The position numbers and the translations under genes are program-made. Of a stretch of DNA of 64,000 nt, positions 11,701 through 26,700 are shown one piece after another; position 1 is the first letter of the stretch; each line of letters starts with the position of its first letter. The notes beneath the pieces were generated by a model. The model was not told the DNA's origin and searched no databases. It saw only the letters and a list, made by a program, of their open reading frames with translations. Origin of the DNA: Chrysaora quinquecirrha (Eukaryota > Cnidaria > Scyphozoa > Semaeostomeae > Pelagiidae); contig JACTAT010000013.1 of the NCBI GenBank assembly GCA_014526335.1, positions 2,205,987 to 2,269,986 of the forward strand. The letters are read 5' to 3'.

Positions 11701-14700
11701 GCTCTCTTTCAAAGTAGTCTTGATCGCCGTCGTCTCTGTAATCCCAGTAATCGTCTTCATGTCGCTTGAATTCAATATCATCTCTATGCGAGTGACGGTT
11801 ATCATCTCGGTCATAGAACTCATCGAAGTCATTGTCTCGGCCCTCTGCCCCTTGTCGATAGCCAGTTAAATGTCTGTCATAATTGTCTCTCATCATGATC
11901 CTTCTATCAGGTCTTTTGCCCGGTCTGTTATTATTTCATGACCACGTTTCATTGTATTTTTATCGGCTATCCTTGTCACTGGTCGCCGTGAAGCTGTGAC
12001 GGATCTCCGCTCTGTTTTATCGACTTGAGACAGCTTACCACGCTTCCCACCTCGGCTATTTCTATTTACGGGTTCATAAATTCGGTTGTCCAAGCTGTCA
12101 GCCGACCCATCTTCCGAGTAAACGCCTGGCTCCTCCCTAGACATTAAGGGGAGAATAGCTCTACTTTCTGGTTTGACAGGGGTCTTAACAATTTGTCTTA
12201 TTCTGCCTCTGTTTTGAGCCCTACCTCTTTGCTGACGCATAATAGTGTTTTCAGGCTTTTCCCTTGTAACAGCTCCTTGTACTTTATTTCTAGGCGATGA
12301 CACTTGCTTATCAAGTGGCTTTTTAGAGCTATGTTTTACTTGTTTAGGATCAGTAGACGGAGGTGCTGAAAATCCCTTTCTCGTTTGCTGTGCGGGTTTA
12401 TCTGCTGGCAACTGACGGTCAACTGACGTCGATTTGTCTGTTTCTTGTTGAGCTGTCTGGCTTTGATTTGTGTGGGGTTTTTTCTGTTGTTCTGCAACAG
12501 TGTTTTTCGAACTCGATTCTGTAGACGGATGCGATGGAGTTGGCCTAGTTTCAGGCGTTTCCAGATGTGAAGAAGGTCCGTGATCTCCGGCTAATTGTTT
12601 AGCAGTAGATGTATCCGCCTGGTCTTCAGACTGGTTGCTTTCGAGGCTGCAAATAACAGAAAGGAAAATCAAAACATGGTTTTTATAAAGGCAAAAATGT
12701 TTATAATCAATTGCAATAATATTCTTGTTTGTATAAACCACAACTGTATAACACACGACCATTGGAAATGAAAAGAAATACTGCACCTTTACAAATTTAA
12801 AAAATACACCACGACACCTAGACTGATTACCTGTGTCGTAGTTTCGCTATTGAATTGAATTGCTGGATGCTCAAACTACAGTTTGATCGATCTCCTTTTA
12901 TCGCTAGCCTCGGTCTCACGAGCGATAACTGGGACTCAGGTAATCAGTCTACGCGAAACCTACAACCACAGGTAAACTAAGGTTGCTTAAGAGCAGCAAA
13001 TAAATGCACTTCTGATCGGGGAAAACGTTCTTGGCCGGAGGCCACAAAATTAAAGGAGTCCTCTATGAAACTTATTACCTTGTTAAATAGATGCGTTATA
13101 AAAAATTTTCAAACTTTCCCATAGCCAGAAACACATGCTTTTTATAGACCCTAGGTCAAAACCTAGGTCCAAATCTAATGTCTTTTTAAACAGAGGTTAA
13201 GAAGCCCTTCCAAACCTGCCGAAACTATCACTTTTCCGAATTCAGCATCAATCTGATTGCCTAAACGTTAGTTGTAGCTGACAGGTATTTATACAAAGTA
13301 ATTCGAACCAGATAAGGTTAAAAAAGCAAAATATCTCCAGCCCACGTTGTTTATCAAATAAGTGTTTAAAGGCTATAAAGTGTATAAAGGCTATAGTACT
13401 CTAAATCGGTTTAACGTTATGTAGTCTCAAATAATAAAATACCTGGTACTCAACATATTAGCCTTTTCAACAGTTTCAAGATACGGAGGACTGGCAAGCG
13501 ACATCGACATGATTCTGGCAGCGTTCTGTGACGAGAACATCAAATTCTGCATGATTCCGGATGCACTCTGTTGAAATGCATCGTGACCAGTAAAATTTCT
13601 TCGCAAGGCTAGAACAACAAAATAAACAACAACTTATTAATAAGAGAAAAGTTAATCTGACCACCTTCCTTATAATATGGCCTTTCTTGAACCGATGTTT
13701 ATATCAAGAAGTGAAAATCCTCTGCTGAGCAATAGACTCAGTAAACTATACTACAATATAGTACTACAGTACTACAGTACTCCAATATACTACAACACTT
13801 GCATTAACTTGTGTACAAAGAAACAATCATAGTTTGCTATAAGCTTGCTATAAGCCTGCTTAAAATAAGAACAACGACTGGAACACATCCATCCGAAAAA
13901 TGGCCTAGGGTCGAAGCAAGATTCTTCTTAAACGAAGATAATGTTAGCAAAGAAAATAAAAGCATTTCGGCAATAATGGCCGGAAAGAATAAAGTGAGTA
14001 TGAGGCACTCTTCTTTAGTCCTTATTACATGTTATTTTCAAGATTTGATGTCATTTTTTACCAAACTGTGATGCATCAAACAGGATCTAAAACTGAGAAA
14101 AGCCATGTGTAAAGAACATTTGGTAGCAAATAAACAAATAAACTTCATAACAAATGGCATACCAACGCTGGCTGTTTGTTGATGTGGATCAGGAATTTGT
14201 ATTTCTCTTGGTGGGGAGATATCTTCTATTGCATTTTGGCTATCGTCTGAAATTTCCATTTCAACCAATTCTATTTTATCTTGCTGGGTGTTGGCTGCAG
14301 AAAGAAATAAAAAATCAAATAACACTTTCTCCATACTTTTACAAACATTTTATTCTAGAAATCTCGTTAAATAAGGGTATTTAATTTCAAAATTGCGAGA
14401 AACAGCGGAAACATCTCTGGACATACTTGAAAGCTTTTTTAAGTGTCAGACGAAAAAAGTTTTTAGTATGTCGCAATTTCGGTCTTCAATTTCTAGAGAA
14501 CCATTGTTGAAGCAATAAAGCAGCAAATAAAGCAATAGATACGGGAAAATTACTGACTGATTGGTATAAGTTGTTTCTCTGGTTATTATATTTTCAAAGA
14601 TTCCTGTATAGGTTTGCTATTCTCTTAAGACTAAATTGTTCACTTTACTAAACTCATAAAGCGTGGTTTCCATATAGCCGGAAACTACCAGCGGCAGCCA

Positions 14701-17700
14701 AAGGACTAAATATCTAGTCTACGGCATGCCGCCGGCAACTTTCATTTAATAGAAACGCCGCGCCTCAAGCCGCCTGCGGCAGACTGCGACATCCTGTAGC
14801 TGCCGGCGGCATTCCAACGAAAGAAGAACAGTGTTCTACTTTTCCTGACTGGCGGCAGATTCCATTCACGGAGGAAAGACGCAGCAATACGTGAATGAGA
14901 GAAGTTGGTATCTTTCATGTTATCAAGAAAGAAAAGCTGAATTTGAATATTTTTTCCATCCCTTGGAACAACTATACACACGTCTGATTCAGCATGCAGG
15001 AGCTACAGTGTTAACTGAATTACTATTAAGCGCCTTTGAAAATTATTTTTGCTGTAAGGGCCTATAGAAAAACTTGTAGTCTTTATAAGTTCAAGTAAAC
15101 AAAAAGTAGAGACTAACTTACCAAGCTGTTCAGTAGCTGCAGCAGAAAGGGTTTCAGATAATTCAGTTGCTTCTCTTGTCTGTTCACTAACTTTAAACGC
15201 ATCTTTTTTGGCTTTTCCATCTTTCTCTTTTATAACCAAGTCTTCAGCAAGATCAGAAGTACCCTTCTTAGTAACTTCTTGCTTCGTTTCAGAATATGGC
15301 AAAACTGCGTCCATTTTCGTCACTTCCACAAGCTGATCCATCTCGCCGGAAGCCGATGCAGCAGCAGTCTCAACAACATCAAACTTCTTCAGCTCTTCTT
15401 CGTCATACCAATTCATGGTTGAATCTGAAGTTTCCTTAGCAGTTGACTCCAAGACTTCGGAAGCAAGAACTTTCTCGCTGACGCTAATCATCGCAGGACT
15501 ATTGTTATCTATATCTATATTGTTGTTTTCATTCTGAGACGATTCTTTGTTGGCATCTTTAGCAAGAGCTGTTTTGGCAAGACTGCTCTTTGCACCAGCA
15601 GCGAGAGCTGTTTTGGCAAGACTGCCCTTTGCAACAGCAAACGTTTTGATTTTATTATCATCTGAAGTTTGCTTTCGTCCTGTTTCTTCACTCTCTTCTG
15701 CAACTATCTTCTTATCCCAGCTTCCCTTCCACAGAGACTTCTTTAATGGTTCCTTACAGCCTTCATCGCTTCTGGAAACTGAAGCATCAGATTTCGGATC
15801 ATCTTCTCGCTTCCTCTTATTTCTCTCGGCTCTTTCACTGCTGTTTTGACGAGACTTCAACGATTCAGGATCTTTGCTCCGGCCTCTTGTCGACTCAACA
15901 GAATTTAGCCTTTGCCTGTTAACTTCTGGAGACCTGCTTCGCGTGTTTTCCTTCATAGGGACCTCACGATTCTGTTTCACATCAGTCGCAGGTTTGGAAC
16001 CCAACTGTGAAGCCCAATCTGCCTTGAATTTCACACTGATACTACTCTCATCTAAACCACTGTTTCTTGAGTTAGTCCGTTCTTCGCAGATGGACTTAGA
16101 TTCTTCTAAATTATTTTTTTTTCTCTGATTCAGACTTCCTAGATATTGAACTAGAGGACTGCTTTTTTGGAAGCACAACGACTGACTTTAATGTTAAATC
16201 ACGCTCACCACTGCTTTCTTCAGTATCTGATTTAGAAGACAACACGTCCACTTTGTTGTCTGTTGTCTGACTACCTCGTCTACCAGCAGATTTCAGCTTA
16301 TCTCTAAGGTCGATTCTCGAACTAACTCTCGAACTTTCTTGCCGAGTATCACTCTTTAGTTTGACTACCCTAGCATCTTGAGAACCCATGCTGGATTTCT
16401 TTGCTATTGTTCTTTATTTTTAATGGCACCGTCTTTGCCAGTGATAACAGTTACCGTAAGTTTATTCCCATCTTTCGTTGAGTCTTCAACTTTTCGATGT
16501 GCACTGTCTCGTTTGTTAGAAGCAAATCTCACGTGTAACGTTGGTGTATTAATAAATCCATCATCTCTTCCAAGAACATTGATGTCCTTTCTTGCATCCT
16601 TTGAGTTATATTCTTCGTGTGATATTCCACTACGATTAACAGCCCTTTCGTCATGAAAATCAAACATTGTAAACGGTTCATCAGATTTTGAAGCTTGCAA
16701 AGCTTTTTTCAAAGTTGTAAGGTGTAGAGTTTTGTTGTCAACTACATCATTCGTCGTTAAGTTATTTTCATCTTCGTCCTTGTCTTCATGAAGTACCAGA
16801 GTATCTTCCACATCAGCTGAATTGCCCTCATTACCGTAGAAAAGTTCTCCGTTAGAGTAAACAGGGTATAAGGTACTTCTGACATTTTGCTGTTTGCTAC
16901 TGGAAGGCACTTTTGCTATATCTGACACAGCCTTTGTATTATCTGAACCATCAGAGACCGTCTTCTGTCCCTCATCATACACAGACCTCTGTTCCTTTCT
17001 AATCTCTATATCCTCAAGTTTTGCTTCATCCACTTTGCTAGTTATATTCGATGCTACTGGATTTTGCTCAGCTGGAATAATTGGAGCTTGTTTAACGGGC
17101 AACGCCGATAGCTCTGACGAGCCATCTTTTCCAATGTCTTTATTATCTTGGACCAAACTTTCATCTTGTTTCTCTGTATTCCACTCTGATATGCTTTCAT
17201 AAAATATATTAAATTTCTCCTGAATTTCTTGCTCTCCTGAATCAACCTGCCTATCAACTGCTGTACTTAACGAGCTAATAGGGAGGTTTGAGGGAACACT
17301 AACATCTACCGCTTGTCCTTGCTCCGTTGAACATTGACTGGTTGTTGTAAAACCAGAATAACTGGAAGTTTCTGGAAGATATGACAAGTTTGGAACTGAT
17401 TCTACACTTTCAGGAAATTTAGGTTTTGTTGCCGATTCATGTTTTTCAAGCGTGGGCTGTTCTTCCATTGGCAACTCCGAGGAAAGCTGTTTAGAAAACA
17501 CAGAGGTGGGATCTTCACTTTGGATGTTAAATGCAGTCGGTAGCTCCTCTGTAGCTCCGGTACTTGAAACAGCCGATTCATCGTAAGACATGGCCGCCTG
17601 TTTAGCAGGCTGTATTGGCTCTCGATAGGCACCTGGCAAGCTATTTGTGTTTGTTAGCATTTCTGAGAAATTTGCCGATACATTTTGACCCATGTAGGGA

Positions 17701-20700
17701 GTTTCTGACGATACAGCAATTGCATCTGATTGAATAGTCTCATTCCACGAATTCTTTTCATTTATTGCGGTCTCCAAATGCGGTATAACAGTAGAAGAGG
17801 GGGTAGTGTCGGTTGTGTATGAAGCTGCCCCACTATTATCTGCTGTGTAGCTCTGATTTGCTTCGTCTGATGCGGTAGCATACGTTTGAAATGGTATTGA
17901 GGTTGTATCTGTAACCGGAGTTAAGAAAGGTATCGATTGAGATTCATCTACTGGATATTCCGGATATTCAAGAGCCGTATTGGCTGTCAGACTTCTAGGT
18001 ATCGGTTGAGATTCATCTATGGAATATTCCGGATATGTAGGAGGCCGTATTGGCTGTCAGACTTCTAGGTATCGGTTGAGATTCATCTATTGAATCTTCC
18101 GGATATGTAGGAGCCGTGCTGGCTGTCAAACCTCTCGCGGCAAGCCTAGGATCAGTTGGTTTACCTTTTTGCTTTACATTCGTGGTTGTTTTTACATTTT
18201 GGTGAGACATCGCGTCAGTCAGAGGATGGTACTTGCCGTGTGTCCAGTGTTGAGTAGATGGTTTAAAAGACTCCAATTGAAGACGGTCAAAGTTGTCTGA
18301 TTGCAGACCAGGAATGTCGTTTCGTTCATTATGGGCGGTTCTGTAAAATGAGTCTTGCATCATAGAAGACTCAGACACCATGGCACTATCAGTAAATACG
18401 GGTTCAGTGTCAGTATATGCTGGCTCGTATGGCCATGACGCCGATCTTGCATCCATGAAAGAGGCATTTCTTTCCTTTCTGCTTTCTCCAACATTTTGAA
18501 ATTGGTCTTCATTCTGTCTCTCTGTTCTTAAATCTCGAGACACAACTTCACGATGAGCAGTAGATCTCTGACGAGGGTCCCTAGGGTACGAGCTCCCCTT
18601 TCATACAATGGCTTGTTTATTGTTGACTCTCTAGTTTGAGCTATCGCAGCTTCAATATTTCCAGTAGTTTGCTTTGCAAGTAAATTAGACTGCTGAGGCA
18701 TGCGAGATCTACTAGACTTCCTTGGGTCATGAGTTAGTCGCATTGGAAACTCAGCATTTGGGGAATCGTGATGTGGTACTAAATGCTGTTTAGATGGATA
18801 GTCGTGCGAGGATTTACGACTGTGATCAAACTGGGCAACAGGCAAAGGTGTCTCGATGGTAAAATGCTGACCAGACAACATCATTTCCTCCTTCGCAGCC
18901 TTTCTCATTCTGTTTATACCAATACGAATTGCGACTTTCTCCTGACTTGTGAAATAGATAGGATCTTCATTGTTGTGTTCATCGTCAATGGAATGATGAT
19001 GAAATGGTGAGATTGAGTCAGTGTCAATATCAGGAATCGGAGGAGGGTGCTCTATTGGTGTTGTCAGCTTCAATTTCTCAATTTCCAGAACCCTTGAGCG
19101 ACGAACTCTTTCAGCATTCCTGAAGAAATCACTATTTTCTCCTTGGATGATTCGAGCATCTGCAAAAAGAAAACAGTTTATGGCATAATACAATCTTCAT
19201 TTCCATTAATTAGAAGCAGAAACGTTCCGGAACATACTTAACACCTGTCATCTTTGTTGAGACAGGTTTCAAGTGTTGTACCTTTTATGCCTCTTAAAAG
19301 AATGTTTCCTCTTGTATCAAAGACCTGAATAGCATACCACTAATATTAATCTTTGGACATTTTCCAGCCCGCCCTATTACAGTCAAATTTGTTGGTTTCT
19401 GTCGCATCCAGACTTTCCTCTTCGACTTTATTGCACAGTCTTCTGTAATATGTTTCACATTCTATTACAGAGTGTATCTCATCCTTATAGAGACTGGTGA
19501 GCTTTAATATCCCCCGTCCTGTAGTATTCCGACCCTTCCTAGCATTTAGGACATTAGAGTAACTTGGTACAACTTTGAATCAATTTTGTGAATAGGTTGA
19601 ACAAGCAACTGTTAAGGCATGAAAAGCTAACGAAATTAAATTTTTACAAGGAAATAGCAGATCAAAATGTTGTAGGCATTAAATCACCTGCAATTTTACT
19701 TGTAAACAAAAGATGCAAAACATCAGGGTATCCATCATCTGTAATACCTAAAATCAAGAACGATCACAATTGACAAATGTGAAAAATAAGTTACTTCGCA
19801 AAGGAAACACAAATGAATGTGAAGGTGAAATGGTGTTTTAGCACCAGTCGCTAGGATCTCAGTAGTAAGTTAACTAATCGAGACCTCGACCCTGGCTGAA
19901 ACGCTACCGTGGCTGGGCTTGAACCCTGACCACACCGAGCTTCTGACACCACAAGTCAGCTGGATTACACAAGTAAGGAATCAAGACAACAAATCAAATA
20001 AAAACAGAATAAGTTTCAGGTAGCTGCTTCTTTCACGCATGCTTTGATAATCGTTTAACGAGAATTCTTTTGAGACAGTGTTGTAGTTGCAATTATATGC
20101 TTAATACACTTAGAAACTTTTTCTCCGCTTTGCTTGGAAATAACACGGTTTCAAAAACAATTTTCTCAAAATCTCGAAAAGGGGGAACATACAAGCCCCA
20201 TATGCTACGAAAAATCTAAACCTACCAGAGGGTAGGGTTTCTGTTCAGTAGCTTATACCCGTTGTTAAAGTGTAAGCAAAATGTAAGACTCACGATAAAA
20301 CACGGAATATAAAAATCTCTAAAAGGTAAACCGGTTAAGAGTGGTTTAAACCACTCTCAGAGGTTAAGATTGGTTAAAACCACCGTCTTAAGCAGATGAT
20401 TGCAGCCTGAAGAGGCAAGATAATACAATGAACGATTATCTTTACTCCCTTCTTTAGAATTCTTCAATTCTAAACTGAAATATTCTGGCCTTAAAAGTGC
20501 TTGAACGTGAAGTTTTTGTCAGAATCAAGCATACGACATTCTATCTAAGAAACTTTCCTTAAGAGGTAACAGTTTGTGATGCTACCTTCTTTAGAATTTT
20601 TCAATTCTAAACTGAAATATTCTGGTCTTTAAAGTGCTTAAACGTGAAGTTAGAAGCAAGCATACGACTCTCTAATTGAGAAACTTTCTTTAAGAGGTAC

Positions 20701-23700
20701 AGTAACAGTTTGTGAAAGGTGATGGCAGAAAATTTAGAAATTCAAAACTTACCCAGTTTGTCAGTGAGGTAACATGTTGGCATAATAAACAAATTATAGT
20801 CCTCTTGAAGCTTTATTCGAAGAGCCTAGAACGATGAACAATGGCTACTGATTCACTGAAATGTGAAATTGTATAAGATATCACAATTACAGAATTAGCA
20901 AAACAAAAAGGCAAATATTATCAAAAGGTACCTCCTCATTCATTAGCAGTATCCTTTTCAGTCGTGCAAAAGATGTGCTTCTTCTATTCACAGGATATAT
21001 CTCAGCATGAAGAAATTCTCGGTCTTTGATTAGCACTGAAAAAGATATTAACACTGAGTAAGGTAAAGTCAGGTCAGGTTAGGTCAGGTCAGTCCAGCTC
21101 AGGTCAGGTCAGGTCAGTCCAGGTCAGGACAGGACAGGACAAGTTAAGTCAGGTCAAGCCACGTCAAGTCAAATAAAGCCAAATCAAGTCGGGTCAAGTC
21201 AGGTCGAGTAAAGTCGAATGGCATCAAGTCAGGTCATGTCGAATGTCAACATAGAAAAGTCACTAGAAAAGATGCTAACATTGAGTAAAGAAAAGTCAGG
21301 TCAGGTAAGGTCAGGTCAGGTCAGGACAGGACAATTTAAGTCAGGTCAAGCCACGTCAAATCAAGTCGGGTAGAGCAAAGTCGAATAGCACCAAGTCAGG
21401 TCATGTCGAATTTCAACATAGAAAAGTCACTGAAAAAGATATTAACATTGAGAAAAGTAAAGTCAGGTCAGGATAGGTCAGGTCAGGTCAGTCCAGGTCA
21501 GATCAGGACAGGACAAGTTAAGTCAGGTAAAGCCACGTCAAGTCCAATAAAGCCACATCAAGTCGGATCAAGTCAGATCGAGCAAAGTCGAATGGCATCA
21601 AGTCAGGTCATGTCGAATGTCAACATAGAAAAGTCAAAAACCAGCGTTACCTTTTGATGACTTTGATTTTAATGGTGGTATTGCAAATAATCGTTTTGGT
21701 AAAAACTTAGCCAAATGAGAAATCTTCATCTTCATTCTGAAACTCAACATTTCACTACAAAGGCAAAGACTCAGTATCATTAACAGTTCAAATTCAGCAT
21801 TACGTATCTACTCATGTAAAGATCGGAAAGAACCAACGGAACAACCACCCCGGGTAATGTATGTGCAGTATGGTGGAGGGATATCATCAGTACAGTGGAC
21901 GATATTCAGTGCAGTGGAGGGATATCATCAGTACAGTGGAGGATATTCAGTACAGTGGAGGGATATCATCAGTACAGTGGAGGATATTCAGTACAGTGCA
22001 GGGATATCATCAGTACAGTGGAGGGATATCATCAGTACAGTACAGTCAGTACTGAAAACCCTCCACCGTACTGTTGATATCCCTCCACTGTACTGATGAT
22101 ATCCCTCCAATGTACTGAATATCCTCCACTGTACTGCACACCCTCCACTGTACAGCACATACATTACCCGGGGTGACAACCAACCTTAGCAATGGTAGCT
22201 TTACTGTATTCTGCATATAACAGACGATTTTACAGTCAGTCATTGTAACGCTTTTGTTGTACAGTTTGCCAGTCCATAGAACCTGTGCATTTTCAACGAT
22301 CTTTGAAAAGCTACTACCAGGTGCTGAAAGAAAAAGAGACTTGCAACTGAGGAATGATCCTTGGGTTACGTCAAATTAAGTACAAACATAATCACATAGT
22401 ATTTCAAGAATTTCATTGAGATATCTAGCTCAGTGGAAATCCCGTCAGCTCTCCAATCATGCAGTCTAGGTTTTGAGTCTCATCAACTGGGGTATGCAAC
22501 TTGTGTTAAAATCTATCTTAGTGTTTGTTATTCAAGAAAATAAATGCATGCAACTACTGGTGAAGGCTTAATGCAGCCAAAACGCAAAAGAAATCGGAAG
22601 AGAGTCTTGGAATGCATTACTTGGAGAGTTCCTCGACAATTTCATTGATATCTTTAGCTCGATGGAAATTTTGTCAGCTCTTCAATCAATCATGCAATCT
22701 AGAGTTTATGTCTAGGTATCAAATGAAGATGCTATTGTGGAAAACTCTGGCATAAAAAAGCAAATGCAAACTCTCCTTTGTTAATGAAAAAACAAACAGA
22801 TAGAAAAATAGTTAATAAAGTTATATTATAAAAAGGTATATTGTTTTACCCAGAGGGTTGTTCTGTTCAAACGTCGGTGCAGGCATGGGTTCAGGTTCTG
22901 CAGGTTTAGGAGGTGGAACCTTAAGAACAAAATGATAAACAAAAACAATAAGGTAGTAATTGCAAATTTGAAGTCCAGCGTATAAGACTATAAAGTTTAA
23001 ACTTCAGCAAACGGACTGATTGCCATCCACCTATGCTCTATGACTTCCTATCAAAATAGCTTGACTCATTTCACAAAAACCTATCTGTGGAAATTTTGCT
23101 GTCCTTCCTGTACTACCTGTGTTCATGCTGAAGCTATCCTATTAGCAAATAGTTTGATGCAAATCTGCCAATTTACAAAATCGTTCTGTAGTAACGTATT
23201 TGAAGGGAGCTTAACATGTGGCTAGTAATAGTCCACCCTGGTTATAAGCAAAGTACGTTATAAATAGGGTATTTTCTTTTATTGTGCAGCTCCAAGGACG
23301 AATTAAATTGCATTTTGTAATATCCAAATGTATTTGTTTATTGCTGATATGTGTTTGTGTATTTGTATAGGCTAATTCTCTCTTTAAAAAGGGATTCTTT
23401 CCCCCCATTAAAACTCAAAACTCGAAAATCAAATATCTAAGAATTTCAGAAAATACTAACCTTAACTTGTGGTTGTATAATTGCTTTTTCAAGAACAGCA
23501 GGTGGCACAAATGAAAAATGAACCACAGCGTACGGAAGGCATTGTCTTGGTCTTGGCACATAGATGGTATCAAGGCTTAAGTCAAACTCATAGAAAAACA
23601 TCTGCATAGAATAGAAATACCAACTAGTTAGAAAACAATAGTTTTTGAGTTGTACAAAATTCAAATTGGTTAGTAATAGCAGAAGCATATTTGGACAGAC

Positions 23701-26700
23701 ATTTTTCGTCTGGCACTCTTCAGAAACAGACCGAAACAATTGGCTAAGGCATAGGGCGATTCGGTAGAATTTTAATTCCTTCAAATCAAAAGATATCAAG
23801 CATTTGATGCAAAAATCGTATAAAGCACCCAAAATTTAGTATAGGTGCAAAGTTTTACTTTCTTAGCGCTGGTATTATCCTGGTTACGATTTTATTAGGG
23901 CTTAGACCCAGTGGGTGTAAAAGTTTCACCTAATTCATAATTGCAGTCAAAGCCCTTATAGAATCACAAAGTTTGAATGCTTATAATATTGAGAATACAA
24001 GTGCTAGGACAGCAAAAATTTGTACTTGAATTAAATTGGTGCTGTAGACAAATTTTGCATTAAAAACGTGATATCTTTTGATTTGAAGAAAATTAAATTC
24101 TACAGAATCGCCCTATTGGTACAAATTCCACCTTATAACAATTTACACTGTAATTTAACCCAGTTATCAAACCAGTTTATCAAATGTTGCATTCTTGATT
24201 GGTGAAGTGTAGACATTGTGAAAAACATAAACAATTTACAAACTATCTGAAGGGAGCAAGAAATGTAAGAATATATACCTGACAGGAGTCAAATATTCTT
24301 GAATAAGCATTTGGGTGAGGTACATTGACCATCTTTTTAAAGTCTTTTGAGAAATGACCATCATAATCAGGGGTAGGTTCTATTGATACCTTGTCACTGC
24401 CGTGTTGCTCAGCAATTACTTTAACTCGGCCCTGCAATAACATGACAATTTTATCACCAAGTTACTCCAAACAGAAGGTTGTTGTTACGAAAATCCTTCA
24501 AGTAAAAACTGACGGCTTCAAAGGGAATATTGTTACCTTTACTATCTTGAATGCTACCATGATATATTCCTCTTTTAGCCTTGGAGGGGCTCTTGTTAGT
24601 ATATCAGCACATCGTGAGAGATAAACACCTGAAAAATGCCCAAAATACACTAGGTCTGGCAAAACTAGGAGACAATATGTCCCCTCTATGTCTCCCAGTT
24701 TAGCTACCTGGGAAACTTTGTTGCATGCAAAATTTGTAGCAAGAGACATGCAAATGCTTCTGGGAGACAATGGAAAATTTCTTGTCTCTGCAACTCAGGG
24801 ACATGTTGCTCCATAGTCACCGACATGTTTAGCCACCCTAGGGAGACACCCAAATACAATGTCACAAGCAAAATGTCTCCTAGTTTAGCATTAGCTTAAT
24901 AATTATAACAGTGTCACTCTCTGAGTTTTACAAAGCTTCAGTATTGTGGAGTTAAGTGGAAATATCTAGGAACATACTAAAAAGCTACAGGCATATGTTT
25001 CGCAGATGATTCTTACCAAAATTCATGTCTCCAATGCAATCAATTTTTGTTACTGAGCTTGTAGTTGTTATGAGGCCATTTTTACATACTGATTTCGCCT
25101 GGAAGAAAGTTGTCACTTGTTATGAAAAAAACTGAAAATAGCAGTTTTAATAATATTTGATTTCTAAAGAAACATTGCAATGACTGGATCATAAATTGAA
25201 GCCATGATTGCTTTGTTTATGTCAACGTTTTACACAGTCAGAACTAGCTGTTCACTGCTAATTGGCAATTTTCGGGCTAATTTATCACAACTGACATGTC
25301 AACATGAGTGCTCAAAATGGAAAACTTTGAAATTACTGGACTTTTACCTGACTGTGACTTTCTGCAAGTTTGTATCCATAAATTTCAACTACATCTTTGT
25401 TTGATTTTCCCAGCTTTTTCTGCATTGACTGCTTCTTTTCACTGTACTAAGATAACAAAAGAAGTACTGATGAGAAAATGTAATTGGAAAGGACTTGCTT
25501 ACACGTTTTTTTTTATAAGAAACCGGTTTATAAGAAACCTAGAACTAGACACCCGAAAAGTTAAGAAACTTTTAGAACTAGGAGGAAGGAGTTAAGAAAC
25601 TTGAGAAATTTTTGTGCCAGTTTTTCAACATACTGATTTCACATTTGTGGACGTAGTAATCAATTCTCAAGCATTTCCGTGTGATTTCTCGCACCAGCAT
25701 GGCTAATTCTTTGTAATACAATAATTTTAATAATTTGCTTGCTATATTCACGTTTTCTATCGATTTACTGCAATTCATTTCCATTAAATCAAGAAACTGT
25801 TAAGAAACTTTTAGAACTAAAATTTGGCAAAAAATTAAGAAACTTTTAGAACTAGGCCCCGAGCTAGGTTTCTTATAAAAAAAACGTGCAGTGGGATGGA
25901 CAGATCTTAGGTACGAAGTTAAGATGCAATTATACATGCAACCCCGCAATTACACATACAAACAATGCTTGAAATAAAGACAGAACATGTTAAAAAATTG
26001 TCACTGGGACTCAAAAAAAAACAGTTCCATGTGTAGCCAGAGATGGATTTCAAACAACATGTTCTGCATCCTAAGGAAACCCGGTTTGCAGAACACTGAT
26101 TTGGTTGAACCTTTTGTGACATGTATTCATTGTTGCCAACTTTGTCGCAGTGTGTAGCTATTGTTAGTATTTACCTCATTTGCAAGAACTGGATTGTTTA
26201 CTAGTTCAATTTTGTTCACTGTCAGCCCACAGCCTGAATTCCAAAGTGAATTATCCATGCTTGATGCTAACTCTCTGAATTGTCGTGAATTAGGATCAAG
26301 CTCCTGCAACAGTTCTACAAAAGATAGGTAATTGTAAGTTAAATAATAATTATAAACATAATGGGTTGTGATAAGGGTGATTGTGAAAACCTATTGTTTT
26401 CCTATCATCTACACAGTTCTTGGTGCAAAAACAAATAGCTAATGAGTCTGGGTATATGTCATCCACGAACCAATAGCACATTGTTTTCTTTGGGTTATCG
26501 AAGGTGTCCACTAAACTACATCTGTACAGAGTAAAGAGCCAAGAGCCAAGACCAAAAATCCAGACTGGATGCTTAAGGGGGAGGGGTGGCCATTCAATTA
26601 TTGTTGTTTGTTGATTGATGTTGAATGAGAGAAGGTGCTGTGGCATCGTGGTGTAATCCAGCTGACTCATGGTGTCAGAAGCTCAGTGTGGTCAGGGTTC

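Noticed and set aside
11387..11869. 160-codon plus-strand ORF
   Set aside because: Shadow of the Asp/Arg-rich TASOR exon 15; hydrophobic and biased as expected for the antisense of such sequence.
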